Shown here in pieces: positions 31,377 through 40,773 of a stretch of 44,245 nucleotides of DNA. How positions within the stretch are numbered: the first letter of the stretch is position 1; each line of letters starts with the position of its first letter. The translations under genes were made by a program, and so were the position numbers. Source of the stretch: Candidatus Faecousia intestinigallinarum (lineage in GTDB: Bacteria; Bacillota; Clostridia; Oscillospirales; Oscillospiraceae); contig DVKX01000051.1 of the NCBI GenBank assembly GCA_018715805.1, positions 1 to 44,245 of the forward strand, read 5' to 3'. The notes beneath the pieces are model-generated. The model had not been told where the DNA came from, ran no database searches, and was given only the letters and a program-made list of their open reading frames with translations.

Positions 31377-33203
31377 ATGCGGAAACTCTGCGCCGCCGCG
31401 CTGGCGGTTTTGGTGCTGCTGGGCATTTCCATGGGCGTCAGCGCCGCTTCCAATGTGTCGGGAGCGGAGTGCCAGGCCGCCGTATCCACCGATGGAAGCT
31501 GCCAAATGGTGCTGAGCCTTACCCTGCATTTGGAGCAGGTTCCGGAGGAACTTAATTTTCCGCTGCCCGGTTCCGCCCGGGATATACGGGTAAACGGCTC
31601 GGGCGTCCGAACGTTCCGTTCCGGGGAGAATGTGCTGGTGGACTTGAAGCGAGTGGTGGGGGACATAGCCGGCGACTTTGCCCTGACCCTGACCTATTCC
31701 CTGTCGGGGCTGGCAGGCTATGACCAGCAGGAGAAGCTGATGCTGGAGCTGCCGCTGCTCTCGGGCTTCAGCCTGCCCATCCAGCAGATGTCTTTCCGCA
31801 TCCAGCTTCCCGGCGAGGTCACTGGTCAGCCGGTGTTCTCCAGCGGCTATTTCCAGTCCAGCATTGAAACCTATATGAGCGTGACGGTGAACGGCAGCAG
31901 CATTTCCGGCACGGTGAATACGGCGCTGCAGGATCACGAGACGCTGCTTATGTCCCTGCCTGTAAGTCAGGAGATGTTCCCAACCCCCCGCCCCCGGCAG
32001 GATACCGTCACCGGCTATGTGGAAACCGCCGCCTATGTGCTGGGCGGTGCGGCGCTGCTCTACTATCTCTTTTTCCTGAGATTCCTGCCCTGGCGGCGGG
32101 TAAAGCAGGTGCGCCCCCCCGAGGGGCTTACTGCCGGACATCTTTCCGCCGCCCTTACCGGAGAGGGAGTGGATTTGACCCTGATGGTATTCACCTGGGC
32201 GCAGCTGGGGTATATCCTTATCTATCTGGAGGAGGACGGCCGCGTGACGCTGCATAAGCGCATGGGCATGGGCAACGAGCGCAGCGCTTTCGAGCAGAAA
32301 TATTTTCGCGCGCTCTTCGGCGAACGGAAGATGGTCAGCGCCACCTCTCAGACCTATGCGCAGCTTTGGATGAAGGTGGCTGCCCAGGAAAATCCCCAGC
32401 TCTGGCTGCGGAAGAGATCCGGCAGCAAACGGGTTCTGCGAAGCCTCAGCGCCCTGATGGGCGTTTTCGGAGGCTTTGTCATCGGGTATACCCTGGCTTC
32501 CGGCGCGTGGCTGGGGAGCGTGCTGGCGGTGCTCTTCGCCATTGCCGGTGGGATAAGCGCCTGGCATATTCAGGGGCTTACCCGGTGCGTCCTGCGCCCG
32601 GAGCGAACCAAAATGGCGCTGGGAGCCGCGCTGAGCCTGGCGTGGCTGCTGTTGGGCGGCATTTCCGGGCGGCTGATGGCGGCGTGCATCGTGGTGGGGG
32701 CGCAGCTGCTCGCCGGCTGGCTGCTGGCCTTTGCCGGCAGACGTACCGGCTCCGGCAGGCTGGCGGCCGCCCAGGCTATGGGGCTGCGCAAGTATATGCG
32801 CACCCTGGGCAGAGGCGAGGCGCAGCGGCTGAGCCGCATGAACCCGGTATTTTTCTTTGACCTGATTCCTTATGCCCTGGCGCTGGGGGTGGATAAGACC
32901 TTTGCCCGGCAGTTCGGCGGTATGCGCCTGCCTGGTTGTCCCTACCTGACCACAGGCATGGACGGACACATGACCGCCGGAGAATGGGCTCGATGGATGC
33001 GGGAGACGGCGCAGGATATGGACAGCGCCCACAAAGCCATGCCCTATGAGCGGGGGCGGAGAATCCTGGAGGCGCTGACAACGCCGCCGCACCGGTCACG
33101 CCCTGGTCGGCGCAAGCGCCCGCCGCAGGGAGAAAGACGTCCCGCGCCGGTGGGAAAAAAGCGCTCGTCCGCGCAGCAGAGGGTGCAAAAGAGACGCAGA
33201 TAA
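31377..33203 (+). CDS. DUF2207-like multi-domain membrane protein
   Basis: About 608 residues. A signal peptide (MRKLCAAALAVLVLLGISMG) leads to an extracellular beta-rich domain of about 190 residues, a membrane helix (about 212-232), a cytosolic region with a winged-helix-like segment, two hydrophobic hairpins (about 365-400 and 410-450), and a basic tail of about 40 residues rich in Arg/Lys. The order resembles DUF2207 predicted membrane proteins, but I see no strong motif. ATG at 31377 follows AAAGGGG by 8 nt; upstream ATGs lie at or before the promoter. Function unknown. Confidence 0.75.
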   Translation: MRKLCAAALAVLVLLGISMGVSAASNVSGAECQAAVSTDGSCQMVLSLTLHLEQVPEELNFPLPGSARDIRVNGSGVRTFRSGENVLVDLKRVVGDIAGDFALTLTYSLSGLAGYDQQEKLMLELPLLSGFSLPIQQMSFRIQLPGEVTGQPVFSSGYFQSSIETYMSVTVNGSSISGTVNTALQDHETLLMSLPVSQEMFPTPRPRQDTVTGYVETAAYVLGGAALLYYLFFLRFLPWRRVKQVRPPEGLTAGHLSAALTGEGVDLTLMVFTWAQLGYILIYLEEDGRVTLHKRMGMGNERSAFEQKYFRALFGERKMVSATSQTYAQLWMKVAAQENPQLWLRKRSGSKRVLRSLSALMGVFGGFVIGYTLASGAWLGSVLAVLFAIAGGISAWHIQGLTRCVLRPERTKMALGAALSLAWLLLGGISGRLMAACIVVGAQLLAGWLLAFAGRRTGSGRLAAAQAMGLRKYMRTLGRGEAQRLSRMNPVFFFDLIPYALALGVDKTFARQFGGMRLPGCPYLTTGMDGHMTAGEWARWMRETAQDMDSAHKAMPYERGRRILEALTTPPHRSRPGRRKRPPQGERRPAPVGKKRSSAQQRVQKRRR

Positions 33204-33245
33204 AGAAGCAGCCCGGCGGGATATTTTCCCGCCGGGCTGCTTCTT
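33203..33245 (+). terminator. Intrinsic terminator
   Basis: A perfect 19-bp stem (33203-33221 with 33227-33245) with loop TATTT begins with AAGAAG and ends CTTCTT. It starts at the stop codon of the DUF2207-like gene. Confidence 0.85.
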
Positions 33246-33315
33246 TCTGCAAAATAGCAAAACCCCACAGGAAAACCCTGCGAGGTCTGCCAAATAAAAA
33301 AGAGGAGAGGAAAAA

Positions 33316-33375
33316 ATGAAAAGAAGAAAACGAATCGCTGTCAGCTTGCTGCTGTACTTATATCTTACCGGGTAA
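33316..33375 (+). CDS. Possible 19-residue membrane peptide
   Basis: ATG behind a very strong GAGGAGAGG site (5-6 nt spacing) encodes MKRRKRIAVSLLLYLYLTG and stops. The four basic residues followed by a hydrophobic stretch look like a small membrane peptide or the start of a lost signal-peptide protein. It lies after a terminator and ahead of prfA; I find no clear promoter. Confidence 0.35.
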   Translation: MKRRKRIAVSLLLYLYLTG

Positions 33376-33453
33376 ATATGAAGAAAGAAAGGGGTAGAAT
33401 ATTAAAATAATATGAAGTTGCCGCTTTTTTCCGGGAAACGAGCCGGGGATCGC

Positions 33454-33482
33454 TTTACTTTTGGAGGAAATCCTGCTACAAT
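33454..33482 (+). promoter_or_regulatory. prfA promoter (extended -10)
   Basis: TTTACT (33454-33459) and TACAAT (33477-33482) are 17 nt apart, and TGC precedes the -10. Predicted transcription begins near 33489, so the longer open frame starting at 33461 cannot be the translated one. Confidence 0.7.
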
Positions 33483-33517
33483 ACAAAAAATTGCAGAAGA
33501 AACGACGGAGGGATCAG

Positions 33518-34579
33518 ATGCTGGACAAACTGCGGGCGGTGGAGAACCGATATGAGGAGCTGTGCTTCCAGTCGGAGCAGGGAGACTTCTACGCCGATCC
33601 GAAAAAAGCGGCCGCCCTGCTGCGGGAAAAGAACAACCTGGAACCCATCGTGGAAGCATACCGCGCTTACAACCAGGCGGCGCGGGATATGGAAGAGGCG
33701 CAGGAATTGATGGCCGACCCGGAGATGCGGGAGCTTTGCCAGGAGACCTTTCGAAAAGCCAAGGAGGACAAGGAGACGCTGTACCGCCGGATGCAGATAT
33801 TGCTGCTGCCCAAGGATCCCAATGATGAGAAAAGCGTCATCGTGGAGATCCGCGGCGGCGTGGGCGGCGAGGAAAGCGCGCTGTTTGCCCATAGTCTGTT
33901 CCGTATGTACTCCATGTACGCCGCCAGCCGGGGCTGGCGCATTGAACTCATGAACTATTCCGAGACAGAGCTGGGAGGCGTCAAGGAGGCGGACTTCGTG
34001 GTGAACGGCCAGGGGGCGTACTCCCGGCTGAAATATGAATCCGGCGTACACCGCGTGCAGCGGGTGCCGGAAACGGAGTCCGGCGGACGGGTGCACACCT
34101 CCACCGCCACAGTGGCGGTGCTGCCGGAAATGGAAGAGGTGGATGTGGTCATCCGTCCGGAGGACGTGGAAATGCAGGTGTTCCGTTCCTCTGGCGCCGG
34201 CGGCCAGCACATCAACAAGACCAGCTCCGCCGTGCGGCTGATTCACAAGCCCTCGGGCATTGTGGTGGCCTGCCAGGAGGAGCGTAGCCAGGTGCAGAAC
34301 CGGGAAAAATGTATGCGTCTGCTGGCGTCCAAGCTCTATGAGATGGAGCGGGAAAAGCAGGACGCTCAGGTGACGGGGCTGCGCCGGAGCCAGGTGGGCG
34401 CAGGAATGCGCAACGAGCGCATCCGCACCTATAATTTCCCCCAGGGGCGGGTGACGGATCACCGCATCGGGCTGACCCTTTATAAAATCGACGCGATCAT
34501 GGACGGGGGGCTGGACGAGCTGATTGACGCTCTGGCCACCGCCGACCAGGCGGAAAAGCTGAAGCAGGCCAATGGATAA
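33518..34579 (+). CDS. prfA: Peptide chain release factor 1
   Basis: RF1 recognises UAA and UAG and triggers peptide release. The peptidyl-hydrolysis motif GGQ is at residues 228-230, and the stop-codon recognition tripeptide PxT appears as PET in VPETES near residue 185, identifying RF1 rather than RF2. Length is 353 residues, normal. ATG follows GGAGGG by about 6 nt. The usual neighbour prmC (the GGQ methyltransferase) is absent; tsaE and tsaB follow. Confidence 0.96.
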   Translation: MLDKLRAVENRYEELCFQSEQGDFYADPKKAAALLREKNNLEPIVEAYRAYNQAARDMEEAQELMADPEMRELCQETFRKAKEDKETLYRRMQILLLPKDPNDEKSVIVEIRGGVGGEESALFAHSLFRMYSMYAASRGWRIELMNYSETELGGVKEADFVVNGQGAYSRLKYESGVHRVQRVPETESGGRVHTSTATVAVLPEMEEVDVVIRPEDVEMQVFRSSGAGGQHINKTSSAVRLIHKPSGIVVACQEERSQVQNREKCMRLLASKLYEMEREKQDAQVTGLRRSQVGAGMRNERIRTYNFPQGRVTDHRIGLTLYKIDAIMDGGLDELIDALATADQAEKLKQANG

Positions 34580-34580
34580 C

Positions 34581-34605
34581 GCCGCCCCGCGTGGGAGCGG
34601 GCGGC
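34581..34605 (+). promoter_or_regulatory. GC-rich hairpin between prfA and tsaE
   Basis: GCCGCCCCGC (34581-34590) can pair with GCGGGCGGC (34597-34605) with one bulged base. There is no T tract, so transcription may read through to tsaE; it could adjust relative levels. Confidence 0.4.
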
Positions 34606-34624
34606 TTAAGAAAGAAGGAACTCC

Positions 34625-35062
34625 ATGGAATTGATTACCCATTCTCCCCAGGAGACGGAGCAAATCGGAGAAAAGCTGGGGCAGGTACTGCGCCCCGGCG
34701 CTGTGATCGCTTACCGGGGAGGCCTGGGCGCGGGGAAAACCGCGTTCACCCGGGGGCTGGCGCGGGGGCTGGGCTGTACGGAGCGGATTACCAGCCCCAC
34801 CTATACGATTGTAAACGAATATCTCTCCGGGCGGATGCCTCTGTTTCACTTCGATATGTATCGCCTCCGCTGTGCAGAGGAGCTGTTTGACATTGGCTGG
34901 GAGGACTACTTGGAGCGGGGCGGCGTGTGCGCCGTGGAGTGGAGCGAAAACGTAGCGGAGGCCATGGAGGACGCCATTACCGTGTCCCTGGAAAAGACCG
35001 GGGAGGATTCCCGGCATATTACCATCGAAGGGGGGGCTTCCCTTGCTGCTTTTGAGTTTTGA
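34625..35062 (+). CDS. tsaE: tRNA t6A synthesis ATPase TsaE
   Basis: TsaE is the ATPase that cycles the TsaB-TsaD complex during threonylcarbamoyladenosine (t6A) formation at A37 of ANN-decoding tRNAs. Walker A GGLGAGKT is at 32-39, the switch-like TSPTYTIVNEY follows near 57, and the HFDMYRL and VEWSE motifs are intact. 145 residues. AAGAAGGA precedes the ATG; the end overlaps tsaB by 20 nt. Confidence 0.95.
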   Translation: MELITHSPQETEQIGEKLGQVLRPGAVIAYRGGLGAGKTAFTRGLARGLGCTERITSPTYTIVNEYLSGRMPLFHFDMYRLRCAEELFDIGWEDYLERGGVCAVEWSENVAEAMEDAITVSLEKTGEDSRHITIEGGASLAAFEF

Positions 35063-35756
35063 GACGTCTGCGAAAGCCGCCGGCGCCGCTCTGCACGACG
35101 GAGAAAAACTGCTGGGGGAAACGTATCAGAATACCGGGCTTACCCACAGCCAGACGCTGCTGGTGATGGCGGAGGATCTGCTGCGCCAGTGCGGCCGTAC
35201 GCCCGGGGAGGTCACGGCGGCAGCTGTGGCGGCGGGACCCGGCAGCTTCACCGGGGTGCGCATCGGCACAGCGGCGGCCAAGGGCTTCGCCTGGGGAAAA
35301 AACATCCCCTGCTATGGCGTGTCCACCCTGGAGGCCATGGCGCTGGGGCTGGGCGTGTTCCAGGGCTGCATCTGCCCGGTGATGGACGCCCGGCGGCAGC
35401 AGGTCTATACCGCCCTGTTCCACGCCGATTGTGGAAAATATACAAGATTGCGGCAGGATGAGGCTATTTCCCTCCAGGAATTGGAGGGTATCCTACAAAA
35501 TTTGCGGGAACCCATTTTCCTGGTTGGAGATGGAGCCGATCTATGCTATAATACACTTTCGGAGCGGGTGCCCGGTCTGGTTTTGCCGCCGGAGCACCGC
35601 AGGCATCAGCGCGCCTCCGGCGTGGCGCTGGCTGCCCTGGCGAGAATCGCCGCCGGGGATCCGGGCGACGGCCTGACCCTGAAACCCAATTACCTCCGGC
35701 TGTCCCAAGCGGAACGGGAGCGGCTGGCAAAAGAAACATCACAAGGAGAGAAATAA
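35043..35756 (+). CDS. tsaB: tRNA t6A synthesis protein TsaB
   Basis: TsaB is an inactive ASKHA-fold partner that scaffolds TsaD in t6A synthesis. The N-terminal [14 protein letters not shown], the GLTHSQTLL segment and [13 protein letters not shown] (about 62-74) are diagnostic. 237 residues. It starts with TTG inside the end of tsaE, behind a GGGGGG tract, indicating translational coupling. TsaD and RimI, frequent neighbours, are absent; upp follows at once. Confidence 0.93.
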   Translation: MLLLSFETSAKAAGAALHDGEKLLGETYQNTGLTHSQTLLVMAEDLLRQCGRTPGEVTAAAVAAGPGSFTGVRIGTAAAKGFAWGKNIPCYGVSTLEAMALGLGVFQGCICPVMDARRQQVYTALFHADCGKYTRLRQDEAISLQELEGILQNLREPIFLVGDGADLCYNTLSERVPGLVLPPEHRRHQRASGVALAALARIAAGDPGDGLTLKPNYLRLSQAERERLAKETSQGEK

Positions 35757-35757
35757 T

Positions 35758-36387
35758 ATGGCAAGTGTTCATGTGATCGACCATCCCCTGATCCAGCACA
35801 AGCTGGCAATTTTGCGGAACAAGAATACCGGCGTGAAGGAGTTCCGGGAGCTGGTGGGGGAGATCGCCGGGCTGATGTGCTATGAGGCCACCCGGAATCT
35901 GCCCACCGAGGAGGTGGAGGTGGAGACCCCCATCGCCACGGCGAAGGCGCGGATGCTGGCAGGCAAGAAGCTGGCCATTGTGCCGGTGCTGCGCGCCGGT
36001 CTGGGTATGGTGGACAATATGGTTGCCCTGATCCCCTCGGCCAAGATCGGCCATATCGGACTGTACCGGGATCCGGAGACCCACAAGCCCGTGGAGTATT
36101 ACTGCAAGCTGCCCGACGATATTGCCAACCGGCAGGTCTTTGTGGTGGATCCTATGCTGGCCACCGGCGGCAGCGCCGTGGCGGCCATCGATTTCCTAAA
36201 GCAGCACGGCTGCAAAAATATCATTATGATGAATGTCATCGGCTGTCCCGAGGGGGTCAAGGCGGTGCAGGAAGCCCACCCGGATGTGGAGATGTATCTG
36301 GCGGCAGTGGACGAAAAGCTCAACGAGCACGCCTACATTGTGCCCGGTCTGGGCGACGCCGGCGACCGCATTTTCGGCACAAAGTAA
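35758..36387 (+). CDS. upp: Uracil phosphoribosyltransferase
   Basis: The pyrimidine salvage enzyme makes UMP from uracil and PRPP. The PRPP-binding loop [11 protein letters not shown] (about 130-140) and the uracil-binding C-terminal [15 protein letters not shown] are intact. 209 residues, the standard length. The ATG lies one base after the tsaB stop with AAGGAGAG as ribosome binding site, so it is in the prfA-tsaE-tsaB transcript. Confidence 0.96.
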   Translation: MASVHVIDHPLIQHKLAILRNKNTGVKEFRELVGEIAGLMCYEATRNLPTEEVEVETPIATAKARMLAGKKLAIVPVLRAGLGMVDNMVALIPSAKIGHIGLYRDPETHKPVEYYCKLPDDIANRQVFVVDPMLATGGSAVAAIDFLKQHGCKNIIMMNVIGCPEGVKAVQEAHPDVEMYLAAVDEKLNEHAYIVPGLGDAGDRIFGTK

Positions 36388-36393
36388 ATCGCG

Positions 36394-36419
36394 GCCGGAC
36401 AGGGATCCCCCTGTCCGGC
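36394..36419. repeat. Hairpin with GCCGGACAGGG stem, copy 1
   Basis: GCCGGACAGGG (36394-36404) pairs perfectly with CCCTGTCCGGC (36409-36419) just after upp. No T tract follows. The same stem core recurs at 37050-37084, on the other side of the next gene. Confidence 0.6.
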
Positions 36420-36476
36420 AAAATCTATCGGCAAACGCCCCAAAGGGCTTCTCCGACAGCGAAAAGGAGGAAGGCT

Positions 36477-37028
36477 ATGAAGACGTTTTTCCATGGGATC
36501 CGCGCCTCCCGCCCCTGTGCGCCTGGCCGCGCCGGAATTGCCGCGCTGGCGGTGCTCCTGGCGGGGGCGGCGCTGGGCGGGGCGTGCAAACTGCTGGATC
36601 TGTATACCGTCTATCTGGGGGACATCTTTTCCCAGATATCCGTGTGGATTCTGCTGTGCTCTGCGCTCTGCCTGTACAGTCCCAACCCTTTGCAGGCGGG
36701 CGTTCGGGTATTTGCGTTCTGCATTGGGATGCTGGCAGCTTACTATGCCGTGGCGGAGGGGACGGGGAGCGTCTACTCCATGACCTTTGTGCAGGGCTGG
36801 CTGGCAGTTTGCTGCGCTGCCCCCTGGCTGGCTGGCCTGGTCTGGTACGCTGGCGGAAGGGGCTGGTTTGCCAGGGCGCTGGGCGCGGGGGTGCTCCTGG
36901 CGGCGCTGGGGCTGGAGATACTGCTCTTTGACAAGCTCCGGGTCTGGGATATTTTGCTGGATGCCGTGCTGGGGATCCTTCTGTTTCAAAGACCCGGCTT
37001 CAGCCGGGAGAAAAAGGCCGGGGAATAA
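36477..37028 (+). CDS. Hypothetical four- to five-helix membrane protein
   Basis: The 183-residue protein has a short basic N-terminus and about five hydrophobic segments (about 20-38, 50-68, 72-95, 103-125, 133-150). I recognise no family; it resembles uncharacterised clostridial membrane proteins in hydropathy only. AAAGGAGGAAGG precedes the ATG. It stands between two copies of the same hairpin and just upstream of secA, which has its own promoter. Confidence 0.7.
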   Translation: MKTFFHGIRASRPCAPGRAGIAALAVLLAGAALGGACKLLDLYTVYLGDIFSQISVWILLCSALCLYSPNPLQAGVRVFAFCIGMLAAYYAVAEGTGSVYSMTFVQGWLAVCCAAPWLAGLVWYAGGRGWFARALGAGVLLAALGLEILLFDKLRVWDILLDAVLGILLFQRPGFSREKKAGE

Positions 37029-37049
37029 GCGCCAGCACCGGAGGGGAAA

Positions 37050-37084
37050 CCATGGCCGGACAGGAAAGCCCTGTCCGGCCATGG
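37050..37084 (+). terminator. Hairpin with GCCGGACAGG stem, copy 2
   Basis: A perfect 15-bp stem, CCATGGCCGGACAGG (37050-37064) with its complement (37070-37084), loop AAAGC, ends the membrane-protein gene region. Only a weak T-containing run (GTTCTT) follows. Confidence 0.55.
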
Positions 37085-37136
37085 CGTTCTTAGACGGTGG
37101 TGTTCACAAAATAGACTATTATTTTCCACCGGGCTG

Positions 37137-37145
37137 TGCTATAAT
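37137..37145 (+). promoter_or_regulatory. secA extended -10 promoter
   Basis: TGC (37137-37139) directly precedes a perfect TATAAT (37140-37145). No good -35 is present (TATTAT at 17 nt spacing). It gives a leader of about 47 nt to the secA start. Confidence 0.55.
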
Positions 37146-37199
37146 AGAAAAAATATGGGCGCTCTCGCCCGGATATTGATTTGCAAAGGACGAACACTC

Positions 37200-39953
37200 A
37201 TGGGACTTTTGACAAAAATCTTTGGTACGCGCTCCCAGCGGGAGCTGAAGCAGATCCAACCCATCGTTGATAAAATCCTGGCGCTGGAAGCGCCGTACCG
37301 GGCGCTGTCCGAGGAAGCGCTGAAGGGGAAAACCGCCGCGTTCAAAGCACGGCTGGCACAGGGCGAGACACTGGACGACCTTCTGCCCGAGGCGTTTGCC
37401 GCCGTCCGGGAGGCGTCCGACCGGGTGCTGGGGCTGCGTCCTTATCCGGTGCAGCTGATGGGCGGCGTAATCCTGCACCAGGGGCGCATCGCGGAGATGA
37501 AGACTGGCGAAGGCAAGACCCTGGTGGCTACTCTGCCCGCTTATTTGAACGCGCTCACCGGTCAGGGCGTCCACATCGTCACCGTGAACGACTATCTGGC
37601 CAAATACCAGAGCGAGTGGATGGGCAAGGTTTACCGCTACATGGGGCTGAGCGTAGGACTGATTATTCCCGGCATGACCCCCGCCCAGCGGCGGGAAAGC
37701 TACGCCGCCGACATCACCTACTGCACCAACAACGAGCTGGGGTTCGACTATCTGCGGGATAATATGGCCATTTATAAGCAGGAGCTGGTGCAGCGGGGGC
37801 ATGCCTTCGCCATTGTGGACGAGGTAGACTCCATCCTGATCGACGAGGCGCGGACGCCGCTGATCATCTCCGGCAAGGGGGAGGATTCCTCCAAGCTCTA
37901 TGAGATGGCCGATCAGTTTGTGGCCGGCCTGCGCAGGCAGGTTTTTGCCAAGACCGATGAAAAGCAGGTACAGGACGATTTCGACTGCGACTACTTTGCC
38001 GATGAAAAGTCCCGTACGGTATCCCTCACCGCCAGCGGCATCGCCAAGGCAGAAAAATACTTCGGCCTGGAAAACCTGGCCGATCCGGAAAACGCCACCA
38101 TTTCCCACCACATCAACCAGGCCATGAAAGCCCGGGGACTGATGAAGAAGGACATCGACTATGTGGTGAAGGACGGACAGATCATTATTGTGGACGAGTT
38201 CACCGGGCGGCTCATGTACGGCCGGCGGTATAACGAGGGGCTGCACCAGGCCATCGAGGCCAAGGAAGGGGTGGCTGTGGCCGGCGAGAGCAAGACCTTG
38301 GCCACCATCACCTTCCAGAATTTCTTCCGGCTTTACCACAAGCTCTCCGGCATGACCGGCACGGCGCTGACGGAGCAGGAGGAATTTGCCGCCATCTATC
38401 ACCTGGATGTGGTGGAGATCCCCACCAACCGTCCGGTGGTGCGGCGGGATCACCCGGATGTGGTGTACAAGACCGCAGCGGGGAAATACCGCGCCATTGT
38501 AGAGCAGGTCAAAGCCTGCCACGCCAAGGGGCAGCCGGTGCTGGTGGGCACCATCTCCATTGAGAAGAGCGAACTGCTGAGCAAAATGCTGAAGCGGGAG
38601 GGGATCCCCCACAATGTGCTCAACGCCAAGTTCCACGAGCAGGAGGCCGCCATCATCGCCCAGGCGGGCAAGCTGAACGCGGTGACCATCGCCACCAACA
38701 TGGCCGGCCGCGGCACGGATATTATGCTAGGGGGCAACGCGGATTTCCTGGCTATGGCCGCTCTGCGGGCAAAGGACATTCCGGAGGAGCTGCTGCAGGA
38801 GGCCAACGCTTATTCGGAAACGGAGAATCCGGATATCCTGGCGGTGCGCCGGGAGTATGAGGCGCTGGTGTCCTCCTATAAGACGGAGATCGCTGGGGAG
38901 GCGCAGAAGGTGCGGGAGGCAGGCGGACTGTTTATCATCGGCACCGAGCGCCATGAATCCCGCCGGATCGACAACCAGCTCCGGGGTCGGGCGGGTCGTC
39001 AGGGTGACCCGGGCGAGAGTCGGTTCTATCTGAGCCTGGAGGACGACCTGATGCGCCTGTTCGCCACAGACCGGGTGATGGGTCTGATGGATACCCTGGG
39101 TGTGGATGAGAATACCCCCATCGACGCGAAGATTCTGTCCGGTGCAGTGGAAAACGCCCAGAAGAGCGTGGAGAGCCGGAACTTCCGGGCAAGAAAGAAC
39201 GTGCTGGAATACGACGATGTGATGAACACCCAGCGGGAGGTCATCTATGCCCAGCGGAAAAAGGTGCTGGACGGGGAGGAGCTGCGGGAGAGCATTCTCT
39301 CCATGCTGCGCCAGTCCATTGAGGGGGGCGTGGCGGAGAGCCTGGCCGATAACGGCGGCGTAGGTACGCCGGAGAGCCTGACAGAAGCGGTAGCGCGGTT
39401 CGACGGCGTCTATTTCCCCAAAGGCTCTTTCCCCGTGCCGGAGAAAGCCAATGCTCAGGAATTGACCGAAAGCCTATACGCCCACGCTTTGGATTTTTAT
39501 AACCAGAAGGAAGCCGCTTACAGCAGCCCCATTATGCGGGAACTGGAGCGGGTGGTGATGCTGCGGGTGGTGGACGAATACTGGATGGACAACATCGACG
39601 CCATGGATGACTTGAAGCAGGGCATCGGCCTGCGGGCTTACGGCCAGCACGACCCGGTGATCGCCTATAAGGAAGAGGGCTATCAGATGTTCCAGGCCAT
39701 GATCGCCGCCATCCGGGAGGAGACGGTGCGCCGGATGTTCCTGGTGCGGCTGAATCCGGCCAGTCAGGTGAAACGGGAGAAGGTGGCCAGGGAGACCGCC
39801 GCCTCCGGCACCCCGGAAGCCCAGGTGAAGCAGCAGCCCATACGCAACAAGGGGAAAAAAGTCGGCCCCAATGACCCCTGTCCCTGCGGCAGCGGGAAAA
39901 AATACAAAAAATGCTGCCGGGACAAGGATATTGCTGCCGGCCTGGAGCGATAA
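37200..39953 (+). CDS. secA: Preprotein translocase ATPase SecA
   Basis: SecA drives secretory proteins through SecYEG by ATP hydrolysis. Walker A is MKTGEGKT (100-107), the DEAD-type motif is in [13 protein letters not shown] (about 207-219), the helicase C-terminal [10 protein letters not shown] is present, and the protein ends in the zinc-binding SEC-C motif [14 protein letters not shown]. At 917 residues it is a full-length SecA1. I chose ATG at 37200, 9 nt after AAAGGA; an ATG at 37155 is too near the promoter. pgeF follows after 16 nt. Confidence 0.97.
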   Translation: MGLLTKIFGTRSQRELKQIQPIVDKILALEAPYRALSEEALKGKTAAFKARLAQGETLDDLLPEAFAAVREASDRVLGLRPYPVQLMGGVILHQGRIAEMKTGEGKTLVATLPAYLNALTGQGVHIVTVNDYLAKYQSEWMGKVYRYMGLSVGLIIPGMTPAQRRESYAADITYCTNNELGFDYLRDNMAIYKQELVQRGHAFAIVDEVDSILIDEARTPLIISGKGEDSSKLYEMADQFVAGLRRQVFAKTDEKQVQDDFDCDYFADEKSRTVSLTASGIAKAEKYFGLENLADPENATISHHINQAMKARGLMKKDIDYVVKDGQIIIVDEFTGRLMYGRRYNEGLHQAIEAKEGVAVAGESKTLATITFQNFFRLYHKLSGMTGTALTEQEEFAAIYHLDVVEIPTNRPVVRRDHPDVVYKTAAGKYRAIVEQVKACHAKGQPVLVGTISIEKSELLSKMLKREGIPHNVLNAKFHEQEAAIIAQAGKLNAVTIATNMAGRGTDIMLGGNADFLAMAALRAKDIPEELLQEANAYSETENPDILAVRREYEALVSSYKTEIAGEAQKVREAGGLFIIGTERHESRRIDNQLRGRAGRQGDPGESRFYLSLEDDLMRLFATDRVMGLMDTLGVDENTPIDAKILSGAVENAQKSVESRNFRARKNVLEYDDVMNTQREVIYAQRKKVLDGEELRESILSMLRQSIEGGVAESLADNGGVGTPESLTEAVARFDGVYFPKGSFPVPEKANAQELTESLYAHALDFYNQKEAAYSSPIMRELERVVMLRVVDEYWMDNIDAMDDLKQGIGLRAYGQHDPVIAYKEEGYQMFQAMIAAIREETVRRMFLVRLNPASQVKREKVARETAASGTPEAQVKQQPIRNKGKKVGPNDPCPCGSGKKYKKCCRDKDIAAGLER

Positions 39954-39969
39954 ATAAGGAGGGAGCGCC

Positions 39970-40773
39970 ATGGCGGTGGTCACGGAGAGAAGGGGCGGTC
40001 TGGTATACCAGTCTGCCCAGGGCATTTCCGCGCCCCATTGCTTTACCACCCGCTTAGGCGGGGTGAGCCGGGGGTACCTGGCCAGCCTGAACATTGGGTT
40101 TACCCGGGGGGATGACCGGGAAAACGTACTGGAAAATTACCGCATTCTGGGTCAGGCGCTGGGCTTTGCCCCGGAGCAGGTGGTTTGCACCCGCCAGACC
40201 CATACGGATATTGTCCGCATGGTCACCAAGGCAGACATGGGTACCGGCGTAACGCGCCCGGCGTTTCCGGACTGCGACGCTTTGGTGACCAAGGACGCGG
40301 GGGTGGTACTGACGGTGTTTACCGCAGACTGCACGCCCATCCTCCTCCACGACCCGGTGACGGGAACCGTGGGGGCTGTCCACGCCGGATGGCGTGGGAC
40401 GGCGGCGGACATCGTGGGCAAGACCGTGGCGGCCATGGCTGCCCTGGGCAGCCGGAGGGCGGACATCTGCGCCGCCATCGGTCCCAATATCGGCCAATGC
40501 TGCTTTGAAACCGACGGCGATGTGCCGGAGGCCATCCGGAAAACCTTGGGGGAAGCGGCGGAAGACTATATCCGCGCCCAAGGAGATAAGTATTATGTAA
40601 ACCTAAAGGGAGTCAACGCCTGGCTCCTCCGCCGGGCGGGGGTGGGGCATATCGAGGTGAGCGAATTGTGCACCGCCTGCCGCACAGATCTATTCTGGTC
40701 CCACCGGCGTATGGGCGCCCAGCGCGGTTCCCAAGGGGCGCTGATTTTGTGTGAAGGGAGCGTGGAAGCGTGA
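39970..40773 (+). CDS. pgeF: Peptidoglycan editing factor PgeF (YfiH/laccase-like family)
   Basis: A 267-residue DUF152/YfiH protein with the conserved metal and catalytic segments RQTHTD, TADCTPILLHD, AVHAGWRGT and GPNIGQCCFE. Family members hydrolyse UDP-MurNAc carrying L-Ser, correcting errors in peptidoglycan precursors; purine nucleoside activity is also reported in relatives. AAGGAGGGAG precedes the ATG. It overlaps the next gene by 4 nt. Confidence 0.92.
   Translation: MAVVTERRGGLVYQSAQGISAPHCFTTRLGGVSRGYLASLNIGFTRGDDRENVLENYRILGQALGFAPEQVVCTRQTHTDIVRMVTKADMGTGVTRPAFPDCDALVTKDAGVVLTVFTADCTPILLHDPVTGTVGAVHAGWRGTAADIVGKTVAAMAALGSRRADICAAIGPNIGQCCFETDGDVPEAIRKTLGEAAEDYIRAQGDKYYVNLKGVNAWLLRRAGVGHIEVSELCTACRTDLFWSHRRMGAQRGSQGALILCEGSVEA

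Noticed and set aside
31299..33092. Minus-strand ORF of 597 codons opposite the DUF2207-like gene
   Set aside because: The plus strand has a signal peptide, ribosome binding site, promoter and terminator; the minus frame is a His/Gln-rich shadow.
33377..33520. Short ORFs MKKERGRILK and a 46-codon frame before prfA
   Set aside because: They overlap the prfA promoter and start region and have weak or no ribosome binding sites.
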